Assembly (NCBI GenBank): GCA_022376925.1
Contig: JAIOJX010000002.1
Span: 40,200,501-40,264,500, forward strand
DNA: 64,000 nucleotides
Source of the DNA: Tragulus kanchil
Taxonomy: Eukaryota > Chordata > Mammalia > Artiodactyla > Tragulidae
Reading direction: 5' to 3'
In this document: positions 34,223-46,149 of the stretch, piece by piece
Layout of the letters: every line of letters begins with the position of its first letter
Numbering within the stretch: the stretch's first letter is position 1
Program-made: the position numbers and the translations under genes
Notes under the pieces: model-generated
What the model was told of the DNA's origin: nothing
The model's database searches: none
Seen by the model: the letters and a program-made list of their open reading frames with translations, nothing else

Positions 34223-34615
34223 TGAAGAACTACATGTACCAAAGAACGGATGCTTTCAAACTGTGCTGCTGGAGAAGACTCCTGGGGAACACTTGGACTG
34301 CAAGGAGATCAAACCAGTCAACCCTAAAGGAAATCAGCCCTGAATACTCACTGGAGGGACTGATGCTGAAGCAGAAGCTCCAATACTTTGGCCACCTGAT
34401 GAGAAGAGCTGACTCAATGGAAAAGCCCCTGATGCAAATAAGGACTGAGGACAGGAGGAGAAGGGGTGACAGAGGATGAGTTGGTTGGATGGCACCATGG
34501 ACTCAATGGAAATGAGTTTGAGCAACCTCCAAGAAATAGTGAAAGACAGGGAAGCCTGGCATGCTTCAGTCCATGGGATCACAAAGAGTCAGACATGACT
34601 TAGCAACTGAACAAC
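34223..34615 (+). mobile_element. BovB LINE 3' end, copy 2 (in duplication M)
   Basis: Counterpart of 33118-33510, offset 1105, including the same residual 85-codon frame. Confidence 0.93.
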
Positions 34616-34678
34616 ACCAACTCTACCTACTTTGTAGCTCTTTATGAAGCTTAAAGGGTAGGAGATAAAAAGTTTTGG

Positions 34679-35252
34679 ATAAACAAAATAATTATGTAAC
34701 GTGTAGATCAATTACTAGAAACATTTTACTTCTCAGTTGTATATTCAATTTAAAAAGAAGAATCTTACATTTAAGCTCTATCTATAACTAAGAAATAAGC
34801 CATTATATAATAGATAATTAAAACATATGAATAAGAGTCTGCTTTATATCTGGAACTGTGGATATAAAAATGAAAAGACTTAAGTGATAATTGAATATGA
34901 TAAATGTCATAAAATTACTTCTTCAAAAAGCCTTAATGTGTTAACTCATTCTGCTGGTGCAGCCAGCCAGAGCCAAACCCCAGGGAGATCAATTAAGACA
35001 TTCTTACATTCTTACAAACCAGGGAGAATTTTTTTTGGAGTATGTAGCCTTGTATGTCTGAGACTGGAGTAATCTTTATATGTCTTTCTAACATGTCAAA
35101 GAAAGAGAGCTAAAATGAGGAAAATGGGAAGATTTTTTGAGGTAAGATTAAAAGATGGAAACTCTGGTAAAGGCTGAGAGATCAGTCATGGCCTGAGCAC
35201 AACAAATGCCAGAGAAGCATGAACTCAGGTTCTAAAATGTTCAAAGGCTTTA
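34679..35252. other. Unassigned single-copy DNA
   Basis: A+T-rich, no feature recognised. The CHR SINE follows. Confidence 0.5.
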
Positions 35253-35551
35253 CATAGTCTGGATTTTTTTTTTTTTTGGCCACTTCTATTGGTCTTTAAT
35301 TTATCCATTTTCATCCATCCCTGCTCTCTGGCCTGTGTGGGCCTCCCATCGCAGTGGCCTCTCTCGTCGCAGAGCACCAGCTCAGGGCACACGAGCTCCG
35401 GAGCTCTGGTTCAGTAAGTGGACACATCAATCCAGCAGCTCTGCAGCATGTGAGATCTTCCCAGGCCAGGGATCAAACTGGCGCCCCTTGCACTGAAAAG
35501 CAGTGTCCTTACCCACCGGACTACCATGGTAGTCCCATAGTCAGGATTTTT
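35253..35551 (-). mobile_element. CHR-family SINE (minus) with near-perfect target-site duplication
   Basis: CATAGTCTGGATTTTT at 35253-35268 and CATAGTCAGGATTTTT at 35536-35551 flank the element and differ at one base. The tail on the left is T-rich, the body matches the other minus-strand CHR copies (CACTTCTATTGGTCTTT, GGCCTGTGTGGGCCTCCCAT, CAGGGATCAAACTGG) and the head is slightly worn. Confidence 0.93.
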
Positions 35552-35560
35552 AACTAAGAC

Positions 35561-35658
35561 GATTTGTTGTTCAGTCTCTCAGTCATGTCTGACTCTTTGT
35601 GACCCCATGAACTGCAGCACACCAGGCTTCCCTGACTTCACTGTCTCCTGGAGTTTGC
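35561..35658 (-). mobile_element. BovB/Bov-A2 3' fragment (minus), cut at the start of duplication N
   Basis: GTTGTTCAGTCTCTCAGTCA, TGACTCTTTGTGACCCC, ACTGCAGCACACCAGGC. It stops inside the element exactly where the repeated segment N begins (35657), so the break may be an assembly edge rather than a biological truncation. Confidence 0.85.
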
Positions 35659-36211
35659 ACAAACATGACTATTTCCTGGAGAATAAGGGGGTGGGGTTGG
35701 TTCCATCCAGGTGAGGAAGCAAGACCACAGCCTTCTAGGTAACTAGTCAGAGCCAGTTCAATTTTACTGAGATAAAATCGACCTTATCACCTCTGCACAT
35801 CAGGACAAAATTAAGTGAGATGGAGCACAAGCTTTCTCACTTTGGAGCCCCATGACATTGAGGGATGGACAATGGGGAGTTGGTTTGAAGTACCCCTCAA
35901 AGTGCCCCTATAGTGAATGTTCTTATTCTGGACAGGCTTGCAGCTGCTGCCAGGATGATGGATATAGCGATGCTCCCCTACGAGCATGGCATAGTGGGCT
36001 TGACTTTTAGGAACCCTGTCTACAACTTCAATAGCACAATTTAGTGGAAACTGTCAATAAGAATAAAGAATGTATGTCGTGTTCGGTTACTAAACATAGA
36101 CTTTTCTAAGATAGATACTACTTCTTTAGTATTTTATAAAGGTAAACTTATTATAAAATACTTATCTTTTGATAAAGCACCATTCAAAAAAGTGGAAGTA
36201 TTTACTACAAG

Positions 36212-36360
36212 GTCAGTGACTCAGACAGTAAAGAATCAGTGTGGGAGACCTGGATTCCATCCCTGGAATGGATTCTTGCCTGAAGAATCCCATGGACAGA
36301 GAAGCTTGGCAGGCTACGGTCCATAGGGTCACAAAGAGCTGGACACGACTGAGCGACTAA
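36212..36360 (+). mobile_element. Bov-tA SINE with internal deletion, copy 1 (copy 2 at 37374-37522)
   Basis: Worn tRNA head, B-box-like GGATTCCATCCCTGG, then directly GGATTCTTGCCTGAAGAATCC, GGACAGAGAAGCTTGGCAGG and GGACACGACTGAGCGAC. The segment normally reading GAGAAGGAAATGGCAACCC is missing. Confidence 0.88.
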
Positions 36361-37373
36361 TGCATAAGCTACTGGAAAACTAACAGCAAGTGAACGAAAT
36401 ATATACATTCAGTACCAAAGTGCAAAAACAGTGGTTCTAATTAGTTACTAACATTGTAAATGGAGTAAAAATGATTTAAAACCCAGACAATCAGCTTGAG
36501 ATGTTTATGTGTCTATTTGCATTACTTTTACATCATAAATGGAGATTTAGTGTGCATTTGACATTCCAGATTTGAATATGCATAGTTTTGGCATCATCAT
36601 CTTTTGAATTTACATATAAGTCAGCCTCTCTCCATCACTCATGAACATATAAAATCTGGAGTGGACGGCATATGTGACAGGAATGAATCGTAAACCGTGT
36701 TCAGACTTGTGACAGATAATTAGCAAATTTCATCTCATGTTACCTTTGAAATCAGGATTAGAAATTTGAAGTCAGACTACTTGCTTTCAGGCTATTAGTT
36801 CTCAGGGTGTTTTTTGGGGCACAAACATGACTATTTCCTGGAGAATAAGGGGGTGGGGTTGGTTCCATCCAGGTGAGGAAGCAAGACCACAGCCTTCTAG
36901 GTAACTAGTCAGAGCCAGTTCAATTTTACTGAGATAAAATCGACCTTATCACCTCTGCACATCAGGACAAAATTAAGTGAGATGGAGCACAAGCTTTCTC
37001 ACTTTGGAGCCCCATGACATTGAGGGATGGACAATGGGGAGTTGGTTTGAAGTACCCCTCAAAGTGCCCCTATAGTGAATGTTCTTATTCTGGACAGGCT
37101 TGCAGCTGCTGCCAGGATGATGGATATAGCGATGCTCCCCTACGAGCATGGCATAGTGGGCTTGACTTTTAGGAACCCTGTCTACAACTTCAATAGCACA
37201 ATTTAGTGGAAACTGTCAATAAGAATAAAGAATGTATGTCGTGTTCGGTTACTAAACATAGACTTTTCTAAGATAGATACTACTTCTTTAGTATTTTATA
37301 AAGGTAAACTTATTATAAAATACTTATCTTTTGATAAAGCACCATTCAAAAAAGTGGAAGTATTTACTACAAG

Positions 37374-37522
37374 GTCAGTGACTCAGACAGTAAAGAATCA
37401 GTGTGGGAGACCTGGATTCCATCCCTGGAATGGATTCTTGCCTGAAGAATCCCATGGACAGAGAAGCTTGGCAGGCTACGGTCCATAGGGTCACAAAGAG
37501 CTGGACACGACTGAGCGACTAA
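37374..37522 (+). mobile_element. Bov-tA SINE, copy 2 (in duplication N)
   Basis: Counterpart of 36212-36360, carrying the same internal deletion. Confidence 0.88.
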
Positions 37523-37738
37523 TGCATAAGCTACTGGAAAACTAACAGCAAGTGAACGAAATATATACATTCAGTACCAAAGTGCAAAAACAGTGGTTCT
37601 AATTAGTTACTAACATTGTAAATGGAGTAAAAATGATTTAAAACCCAGACAATCAGCTTGAGATGTTTATGTGTCTATTTGCATTACTTTTACATCATAA
37701 ATGGAGATTTAGTGTGCATTTGACATTCCAGATTTGAA

Positions 37739-39955
37739 TATGCATAGTTTTGGCATCATCATCTTTTGAATTTACATATAAGTCAGCCTCTCTCCCATCA
37801 CTCATGAACATATAAAATCTGGAGTGGACGGCATATGTGACAGGAATGAATCGTAAACCGTGTTCATACTTGTGACAGATAATTAGCAAATTTCATCTCA
37901 TGTTACCTTTGAAATCAGGATTAGAAATTTGAAGTCAGACTACTTGCTTTCAGGCTATTAGTTCTCAGGGTTGTATGTATCTTTGAGACATTTCTGTCAC
38001 TCTCTTTAATCACAAGCTACACTTTAATTGAGAACCCAGAACTCAGAAAAAATTGCAAATGAATTTCTTTTAACATATTCCTGACCTGTTACGTATACTA
38101 TAGTGGCTACTCAAACCACTGTATGTGAAAAAAAAAAAAGAAAGAAAGATATTTTATAAATAATCTTTCCCTTTTAAAGTGTTTAAGGCAATCTGAAAAT
38201 ACTGAGTATTGACACAAAGTATATTTTAAGTGAGGGTTTCAAACAGATATAACTTAACAGGAGAGATGTAAGGAATTTAGTTCCCAGATAATGAGCTGAT
38301 TTGGGGGTTCCCTGACTGTAATACAGGATGAGCAGGGAGGATCAGAGTAAGCATTGCCTTGGATTACTGTTAATGTAAGTTTAAGACTTTGACATTTATT
38401 CCGAAAATTCTTAGGCCTTAAGAGATTCTTGTCTGTTAGTCATATTCACCTGAAGAAATGAAGAACATGGTGAGGCTGAAGCTAACATGCCTAGTTCACA
38501 GAGGATGAGATGGATTTCCAGGGACCAAACATGGAGCCCCATGACCTAGAGGTCCTGGTTGATTCTCCAGAAAAGACCAGAAGTAGAAAACTCTGCTTCA
38601 GTTGTTGTCCAAACAGGGAAACCAATCAGCAATATGCACCAGACCTTCCCTAACTTCTACCAATAGCTATAAACATGACTCTGGATTTTAAATAACTATT
38701 CTGAATAACATCATAAAAATGAAAATTTAACCATCACATTAATTGGCTTTTGTCACTGTCTACAGTAATAATAGTTACCTTGAACAGGCAAAATGTCTGT
38801 GAGGATAATCTCCAGTGCTTATCTAGAGCCAGCTAATGTCACTTTATGCATAGTTTTGGCATCATCATCTTTTGAATTTACATATAAGTCAGCCTCTCTC
38901 CCATCACTCATGAACATATAAAATCTGGAGTGGACGGCATATGTGACAGGAATGAATCGTAAACCGTGTTCATACTTGTGACAGATAATTAGCAAATTTC
39001 ATCTCATGTTACCTTTGAAATCAGGATTAGAAATTTGAAGTCAGACTACTTGCTTTCAGGCTATTAGTTCTCAGGGTTGTATGTATCTTTGAGACATTTC
39101 TGTCACTCTCTTTAATCACAAGCTACACTTTAATTGAGAACCCAGAACTCAGAAAAAATTGCAAATGAATTTCTTTTAACATATTCCTGACCTGTTACGT
39201 ATACTATAGTGGCTACTCAAACCACTGTATGTGAAAAAAAAAAAAGAAAGAAAGATATTTTATAAATAATCTTTCCCTTTTAAAGTGTTTAAGGCAATCT
39301 GAAAATACTGAGTATTGACACAAAGTATATTTTAAGTGAGGGTTTCAAACAGATATAACTTAACAGGAGAGATGTAAGGAATTTAGTTCCCAGATAATGA
39401 GCTGATTTGGGGGTTCCCTGACTGTAATACAGGATGAGCAGGGAGGATCAGAGTAAGCATTGCCTTGGATTACTGTTAATGTAAGTTTAAGACTTTGACA
39501 TTTATTCCGAAAATTCTTAGGCCTTAAGAGATTCTTGTCTGTTAGTCATATTCACCTGAAGAAATGAAGAACATGGTGAGGCTGAAGCTAACATGCCTAG
39601 TTCACAGAGGATGAGATGGATTTCCAGGGACCAAACATGGAGCCCCATGACCTAGAGGTCCTGGTTGATTCTCCAGAAAAGACCAGAAGTAGAAAACTCT
39701 GCTTCAGTTGTTGTCCAAACAGGGAAACCAATCAGCAATATGCACCAGACCTTCCCTAACTTCTACCAATAGCTATAAACATGACTCTGGATTTTAAATA
39801 ACTATTCTGAATAACATCATAAAAATGAAAATTTAACCATCACATTAATTGGCTTTTGTCACTGTCTACAGTAATAATAGTTACCTTGAACAGGCAAAAT
39901 GTCTGTGAGGATAATCTCCAGTGCTTATCTAGAGCCAGCTAATGTCACTTTATGC
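37739..39955. repeat. Direct duplication O (copies 37739-38844 and 38845-39955)
   Basis: Exactly head-to-tail, offset 1106. The parent ends share TATGC at the join. Apart from an A-run followed by GAAAGAAAGA at about 38128-38147 (39234-), it holds nothing that I can identify. Confidence 0.97.
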
Positions 39956-41988
39956 TTATTGTGCTTGACATAACACATGGAAGTGACAACATAGGTTTAC
40001 TTACATCAAGACCACTTTTCCCTTGATCTTTACTCTTAACCTAGGAGTTCATACATACCGCATCAGTCATGACATGCACTTTCCCATCCTACGAAATGTT
40101 GCACCATGCTTACATGATGGTTTTCCTGCATTCTTGTTCCCTTCAACTGATAGAGCATCCATTCCTTTACTACATTCTACCCAGTTTCTTTTAATTATGC
40201 CTCTGTCTTCCCTGTCTGCCCTATGAAGCTTATCCTTGACTAGTCTGGCTTTGTTCATTCTCTTGTTTCACCTGCTAAATGTTGCTGTTTATATCATTTA
40301 ATTTTTGCACAAATTTACTTACGATACAGATTATTTCAGAACTCACTGTCACAATATACAAGGGATTTCTTGTATCTGAGAAGTCAGTGTGAAAGAAAAG
40401 CAGGCTAGGGGAGATTCAGTGAAGGGAGCAGATGGATGGTACTTAATGATCGCTCAGCTGGAAATCTTTTTGTGTGCAATGTCTGTTTTGTATGCTCTAT
40501 ATGGAACTTCTGGGCTCATCTTCAATATGTGATGACCTTGGACATCATCCCTCCTATTCTCATTACAATTAAATTCTCAAAAATAGGCAATCTGTGATAT
40601 TTGTACAGTCATCAGAGTCCTGAGGCCCCAAGACAAGCGGCCACATGAGATCAGGTCAAACAGGTGAGTTCCAAGGGTCATGGGCAGGACCTGCTAATCT
40701 GGAGAGAAGCCATTAGAGATAAGAAACATGCATAAATAAACGTGTGATTTACACAGTGAGATGAAAACTCAAAGGAAGAATCAAAGGAAAATGCTGGAAA
40801 TTACAAAAAAAAAAAAACCCACCACTATGAAATTTAAAAATGCCTGATGGTCTCATCCACAGAACGGGCAGAGCCAAGGGAGAGTCAGTGATCTTAGAAA
40901 TCATTCAGAAGGTCACTCATTCCCTTATCTATGTAAGTCCATGGATTTTGACAGTCTCCTTTCCAGAGGCTGCTAAAAGGCTGGGAAATACATGTGTGAA
41001 CTCTAAAATGTTCTCTTTCAAACTCTCTCTCTCTTTTTTTTCTTGGACATGCTAACAGCTGTTCCAAAGGCTCTTCCTTCCCTTCTCTTTCTGAAATCCC
41101 TCCACCGTCATGGGACCTCCTTCACCCAGGACGTGTGGGGAGATAGTCATGTTTCTGGCTACATTTCTCTCCCTCAGTTTCTCTTTTCTGCCTGTGGTCA
41201 ATTACATTGATGGGTCCAGAAATCTCTCAGGAGTCAGTTGAAGGAGAGCCCCTGGGAGCAAATGAGCTTAAACTGTGAACAAACACATCTTGGATGATAC
41301 TTAACTGGTTCATTTAAAAAAAAATGCTTCTTCAAGGCTCAAAGTCAGTTTTACTCTCTCTGTTGCCCCCTTTTCTATGTTCTGATTACAGGAGCGTTAT
41401 TTGAGAGTGGCAGATAGACTGGAGGGAGTCAATAGCCAGTGAATCAGAAAGGAAGCACTGTCTGTCCAGTCTTCTTAAGGCATCAAGTACTATGGCAAGG
41501 GCAAAGATGATTCTCACAACTCAATCAGGGTTTCTTCAAGGTCTGCTTCTGTTCGTTGTGTATCAAGTTTTAGAATCCTAAAGAAACACTTTGACTCTTC
41601 TATACTTGGTGTTCAAAATTGAACAAAAAATTCATTTGAACTTTCTATCACAGATAAAACTTCTTCCATACTTCAGAAATTCTGCCTTAAAATCAACCTC
41701 AGGTTCACAAAAGAATAATATATAAAACGCTCAAACAAAATGAAACTAGGTAGAAACTTCTAACTTAGGAAAGGGACAGAATGTGAACAGATGATGTGAA
41801 GCAGACTTTTCTAGAGAGATGGGCAGGTGCTAGCGCTTGTAATGGATCCTTTTTAAAGAAAATACATTGGAAATACATACTTCACACAGAGTACATTTAA
41901 TTAAATTTTTTGTGTGGTGATTCCTAAGGACTTGTATTTTATATTTTTGAAAACTAAATGAAATTGTATTTCTGTGCCTTTATACGAA
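39956..41988. other. Long single-copy stretch without a recognised feature
   Basis: About 2 kb free of the 1.1-kb duplications. A 13-A run lies near 40805-40818 and a pyrimidine tract near 41022-41042. Frames do not exceed 71 codons. No repeat family could be assigned. Confidence 0.5.
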
Positions 41989-42208
41989 GGGCTTCCCCAG
42001 GGGCTCGGTGGTAAAGAATCCACTTGCAGCGCAAGAGACACTGGGGACCTGGGTTCCATCCATGGTTTGGGAAGATCTCCTAGAATAGGGCATGACAACC
42101 CCCTTCAGTATTCTTGCCTCGGGAATTGTATGGACAGAGGAGCCTGGCAGTCTACAGTCCATGGAGTCACAGAGAATTGGAGATCAGGTAGTGACTGAAC
42201 AACAACAA
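41989..42208 (+). mobile_element. Bov-tA SINE
   Basis: Head GGGCTTCCCCAGGGGCTCGG, B-box-like GGGTTCCATCC, then GGCATGACAACCCCCTTCAG, TATTCTTGCCTCGGGAATTG, CAGTCTACAGTCCATGGAG, ending in AACAACAACAATC. Single-copy in the window. Confidence 0.92.
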
Positions 42209-42211
42209 TCT

Positions 42212-42931
42212 CCTTCCCCTGTGGCAACCACTAATCTGATTGCTTATCTATGAGTTTGTTTTTGTTTTATTTATTTTTTAATTCTACCTACGACTGAAAT
42301 TGTGTGGTCTTTATCTTTCTTCATCTGCTATTCCACTTTATGTGACCCTTCAGGTTACATCCGTGTTGTCACAAATGGTAGAACCTCATTGTTTTTATGG
42401 CTGAATAGTAGTTTGTTGTGTACATATGCCACATCTTCTTACTCAGTTCATCCATCGATGGACACATAAACAAGTTGTTCCTATAGCTTGGTTATAAGTA
42501 ATGTTACAACGAACATAGGGGTGCATGTGTCTTTTCAAATTAGTCTTCTCACGTTCTTTGGACAAATACTCAGATGTGGAGTAGCTGGGCTGTATGTTAG
42601 TTCTAGTCTTAATTTTCTGAGGAATTTCCACAACTAGGTTCCACAGTGGCTGCAGAAAAGGAAATTGTTGCCAACAGTGTACAAAGACTCCCTTTTTTCC
42701 CCCTCATTCTCTCCAACATATGTTATTTCTTGTCTTTTCAGTAATGACCATCCTACCAGATGTTAGTTTTGATGTAACATCTCCCTAATTCATAGTGATG
42801 TTGAGCATATTTTCATGTGCCTGTTAGACATTTGTATGCTTTTTTGGAAAAATGTCTGTTTAGGTCCTCTGCCCATTTTCTAATCTGATTATTTGTCACA
42901 TTTTTGTACATAGCTGCATATAATGAAAAGT
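42212..42931 (-). mobile_element. L1 LINE relic (minus), 3' ORF2/UTR region
   Basis: A long, well-ordered match in reverse orientation: 'GTGGCAACCACTAATCTGATTG', 'TACATATGCCACATCTTCTTACTCAG', 'CATCCATCGATGGACAC', 'CAACAGTGTACAAAGACTCCC', 'GTGATGTTGAGCATATTTTCATGTGCCTG', 'GGTCCTCTGCCCATTTTCTAATCTG'. Multiple indels show that it is non-functional. Its right part runs directly into duplication P. Confidence 0.88.
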
Positions 42932-43241
42932 GTGTTATTCATCTACCATTTGACTTGAAAATATTTTCTCTTTCCTCTTGTTTTAATTTGACTAATGGTA
43001 ACTTTTACTTTACAAGCCTTTATAATTATTAGTAGCTGTGTTTGTTTGATTTTTCCTTTGTGGTTATATGTATTTCTCAGGGAAGAATATTCCTGGCCCC
43101 AAATTATAATAAAGATATTCTCTATGATTTTTCTTAATGATGTTATTGTTTCTAGGAGCTTTTTTGACCTATATTTGATCATTCACAATCTCAGGAAGAA
43201 AAAGTTCTGCACAAAAACTTGCATAAACAGGATTGTTTACA

Positions 43242-43398
43242 AGACTTTCCCAGTGGTCTAGTGGTTAAGACTTCCCCTTCCAGTGTGCATTGGATTCCTG
43301 GTCTGGGAGCTAGGATCCCATATGCCATGGGGCCAAAAAAACAAGACATAAAGCGGAAGCAATATGGTAACAAATTTAATAAAGCTTTAAAAAAATAG
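43242..43398 (+). mobile_element. CHR-family (CHR-1-like) SINE, copy 1 (copy 2 at 44351-44507)
   Basis: Head GACTTTCCCAGTGGTCTAGT, GGTTAAGACTTCCCCTTCCA, then ATTCCTGGTCTGGGAGC, AGGATCCCATATGCCATGGG, GCCAAAAAAACAAG and an A-rich end with AAAGCTTTAAAAAAATAG. The block after the B-box differs from the other CHR copies in the window and suits the shorter CHR-1-like type. Confidence 0.8.
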
Positions 43399-43589
43399 AA
43401 CGGTTTATGACCCAGTCACCCAGGGGCTGTTTGTTCTGCCCACTGGAAAGCCATGTGGTGGGGGCTGACCCTTCAAGGATGTTCATACTGCAGCTCCTGG
43501 ACATGTGGAGAGGGGTGCAAACATGTTGTGAGTGAGCGCAGCTGCCCCCGATGTGAGCGCCTGAGGCTGGCCTGACAGACAGGGTTGCT

Positions 43590-44020
43590 CTATAGTGTCA
43601 GGCAGCTACTGGGTCCTTCAGGACACATGGCCTGTGGAACAGCTGTGTTCCATCACCTGAAGACATCATGTATGCACCTGTGATGGGAGAGAGAGGGAGC
43701 AAATGCCACTCCTGCCCTGTAGGGTAGAACAGCTGCTTCTGGGCATCATCTAAAGGCAGGCATGGGCTCCACATTCTGTTCTGCTGATTCAATACATCCA
43801 TCACAGCCTCAGACTCCCCCAAATCTGTTCCCTTGAAGAAGTCCAGGCACATGCATTTTACAAGACCAGGAACGAAAGTCATCAACATCCATCACAGTGT
43901 CCTGTGTCAGTTCCGAGGGTGCTGAGTGGCCTTTCAGACCTACAGAGTTTGCCTTGAAACTTCTGCTCATATACTCTGTGATTTTACTAACACTTACAAG
44001 TGTGTGAAAACTTTGTCCTA
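43590..44020 (-). pseudogene. Possible frameshifted pseudogene relic (minus), copy 1
   Basis: On the reverse strand a 96-codon frame (43598-43888) ends in a stop. A neighbouring frame, seen whole in copy 2 as 44918-45145 (75 codons), enters from upstream and overlaps it in a shifted frame, as expected of a coding sequence with a one-base indel. The residue mix (for example LDFFKGTDLGESEAVMDVLN, RPCVLKDP) is more protein-like than that of the SINE frames, but I do not recognise the parent protein. It could be chance. No function is claimed. Confidence 0.25.
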
Positions 44021-44350
44021 AATGAGCTTAATTTTTTTAGGTGTTATTCATCTACCATTTGACTTGAAAATATTTTCTCTTTCCTCTTGTTTTAATTTGA
44101 CTAATGGTAACTTTTACTTTACAAGCCTTTATAATTATTAGTAGCTGTGTTTGTTTGATTTTTCCTTTGTGGTTATATGTATTTCTCAGGGAAGAATATT
44201 CCTGGCCCCAAATTATAATAAAGATATTCTCTATGATTTTTCTTAATGATGTTATTGTTTCTAGGAGCTTTTTTGACCTATATTTGATCATTCACAATCT
44301 CAGGAAGAAAAAGTTCTGCACAAAAACTTGCATAAACAGGATTGTTTACA

Positions 44351-44507
44351 AGACTTTCCCAGTGGTCTAGTGGTTAAGACTTCCCCTTCCAGTGTGCATT
44401 GGATTCCTGGTCTGGGAGCTAGGATCCCATATGCCATGGGGCCAAAAAAACAAGACATAAAGCGGAAGCAATATGGTAACAAATTTAATAAAGCTTTAAA
44501 AAAATAG
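44351..44507 (+). mobile_element. CHR-family SINE, copy 2 (in duplication P)
   Basis: Counterpart of 43242-43398, offset 1109. Confidence 0.8.
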
Positions 44508-44699
44508 AACGGTTTATGACCCAGTCACCCAGGGGCTGTTTGTTCTGCCCACTGGAAAGCCATGTGGTGGGGGCTGACCCTTCAAGGATGTTCATACTGC
44601 AGCTCCTGGACATGTGGAGAGGTGTGCAAACATGTTGTGAGTGAGCGCAGCTGCCCCCGATGTGAGCGCCTGAGGCTGGCCTGACAGACAGGGTTGCTC

Positions 44700-45145
44700 T
44701 ATAGTGTCAGGCAGCTACTGGGTCCTTCAGGACACATGGCCTGTGGAACAGCTGTGTTCCATCACCTGAAGACATCATGTATGCACCTGTGATGGGAGAG
44801 AGAGGGAGCAAATGCCACTCCTGCCCTGTAGGGTAGAACAGCTGCTTCTGGGCATCATCTAAAGGCAGGCATGGGCTCCACATTCTGTTCTGCTGATTCA
44901 ATACATCCATCACAGCCTCAGACTCCCCCAAATCTGTTCCCTTGAAGAAGTCCAGGCACATGCATTTTACAAGACCAGGAACGAAAGTCATCAACATCCA
45001 TCACAGTGTCCTGTGTCAGTTCCGAGGGTGCTGAGTGGCCTTTCAGACCTACAGAGTTTGCCTTGAAACTTCTGCTCATATACTCTGTGATTTTACTAAC
45101 ACTTACAAGTGTGTGAAAACTTTGTCCTAAATGAGCATACTTCAA
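44700..45145 (-). pseudogene. Possible frameshifted pseudogene relic (minus), copy 2
   Basis: Counterpart of 43590-44020. Because this copy continues into single-copy sequence, the upstream 75-codon frame is complete here and starts at 45145, beyond the duplication edge (45136). The same frame disturbance is present in both copies. Confidence 0.25.
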
Positions 45146-45834
45146 ATTTTCTTTATCAGTAGTTGGATTAGTGTTTTAAAATGTAACTTTCAGTCCTTGG
45201 AAAATAAAATCTAGATGTCCTGAAAGAAAAGACTGTCTAGAACAACTCTTGCTTTTTCTTTTTTTCATTGTCAACCTTTTATTCTTTCATATTTTTGTCT
45301 GTAATTCAGGAACCAGACATGGTTTACAAAGATGATCTATAGTGAAGTATTGAAGATTTGTAACACTACAAGTTAAAAATTGCAAAATTAACAGGTTCTC
45401 TGAAGGCAAAGTGCACATTGAGAGTAAATGACCATGTTGGACGTTAGCTAGTTGATAGTAATCTCTTTGAATGTCGCAAACAAAGACATGGGTCTGATAC
45501 ATGGATCTGTGAGGCTATAGGTTCAATAAATACCTTCCCAGTTGAAATCAAACAATTTATTTGCCACAAATATTTACTTTCTGAAATCAAATTCTTTATT
45601 TTTGGAGCTACTATGTGCATTTAGTTCTACAAGGAAACAAAATGCTTGTAAAGCACAAATTGGGATGGTCATTCACACTCTCTACTATTTCACTAGATTC
45701 TCTAATGCCGTGGATGGACATCTCCTGCTTTATTCCTGGGATTGGCAAATCCAGAAAGGAAGATAGCTCAGTATGAATGGGTAGTCCATGGGCATCAAGA
45801 CACTTCAAATCAAGGGTGAATAGGAAGCGGGCCC
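45146..45834. other. Unassigned single-copy DNA
   Basis: A+T-rich, no repeat or gene recognised. Frames do not exceed 74 codons. Confidence 0.5.
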
Positions 45835-46149
45835 TCAGCTCATTCTATTTCATTTTATTTATTTATTTATTTTTTGACCTCTTCTATTGGTCTTTCATTT
45901 ATCTATTTTCATCTGTCTTTGTTCTTTGGCCTGTGTGGGCCTCCCATCACAGTGGCCCCCCTCGCTGCAGAGCACCGGCTCTGGGCACATGCACTCCAGA
46001 GCTCCAGCTCAGTAGTTGGGCACACTGGTCCAGCCACTCTGAGACACATGGAATCTTCCCAGACCAGGGATCGAACTGGCACCCCTTGCACTGCCAGGTG
46101 GTGTCCTTACTCACTGGACCACCAGGGAAGCCTCATCAGCTCATTCTAT
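45835..46149 (-). mobile_element. CHR-family SINE (minus) with perfect 14-base target-site duplication
   Basis: TCAGCTCATTCTAT at 45835-45848 and at 46136-46149 brackets the element. The left end has the T-rich (TTTA)n tail, then 'CTTCTATTGGTCTTTCATTTATC', GGCCTGTGTGGGCCTCCC and the head ending GGACCACCAGGGAAGCC. The long 191-codon frame starting at 45777 runs straight through this SINE and is therefore not a gene. Confidence 0.95.

Larger units (their letters stand above)
32464..34678. repeat. Direct duplication M (copies 32464-33569 and 33570-34678)
   Basis: Head-to-tail, offset 1106 then 1105 (A6 versus A5 at 32897). The ends share TGG at the join. The content is unassigned sequence, a TG/TA microsatellite and a BovB 3' end. 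Copy 1 has AAAAG where copy 2 has AAAAAG at the very end. Confidence 0.97.
35657..37970. repeat. Direct duplication N (copies 35657-36808 and 36819-37970)
   Basis: 1152 bases repeated with an offset of 1162 and a 10-base filler. There is one indel (TCTCCATC versus TCTCCCATC, 36629/37791) and one substitution (CAGACTTG versus CATACTTG). The last 230 bases of copy 2 are the start of duplication O, so they occur three times (36577, 37739, 38845). Confidence 0.97.
42932..45136. repeat. Direct duplication P (copies 42932-44027 and 44041-45136)
   Basis: 1096 bases repeated with an offset of 1109 and a 13-base filler. They are nearly identical (for example one G/T difference at 43513 versus 44622). 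The content is A+T-rich sequence, a CHR SINE and a possible pseudogene relic. Confidence 0.97.
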
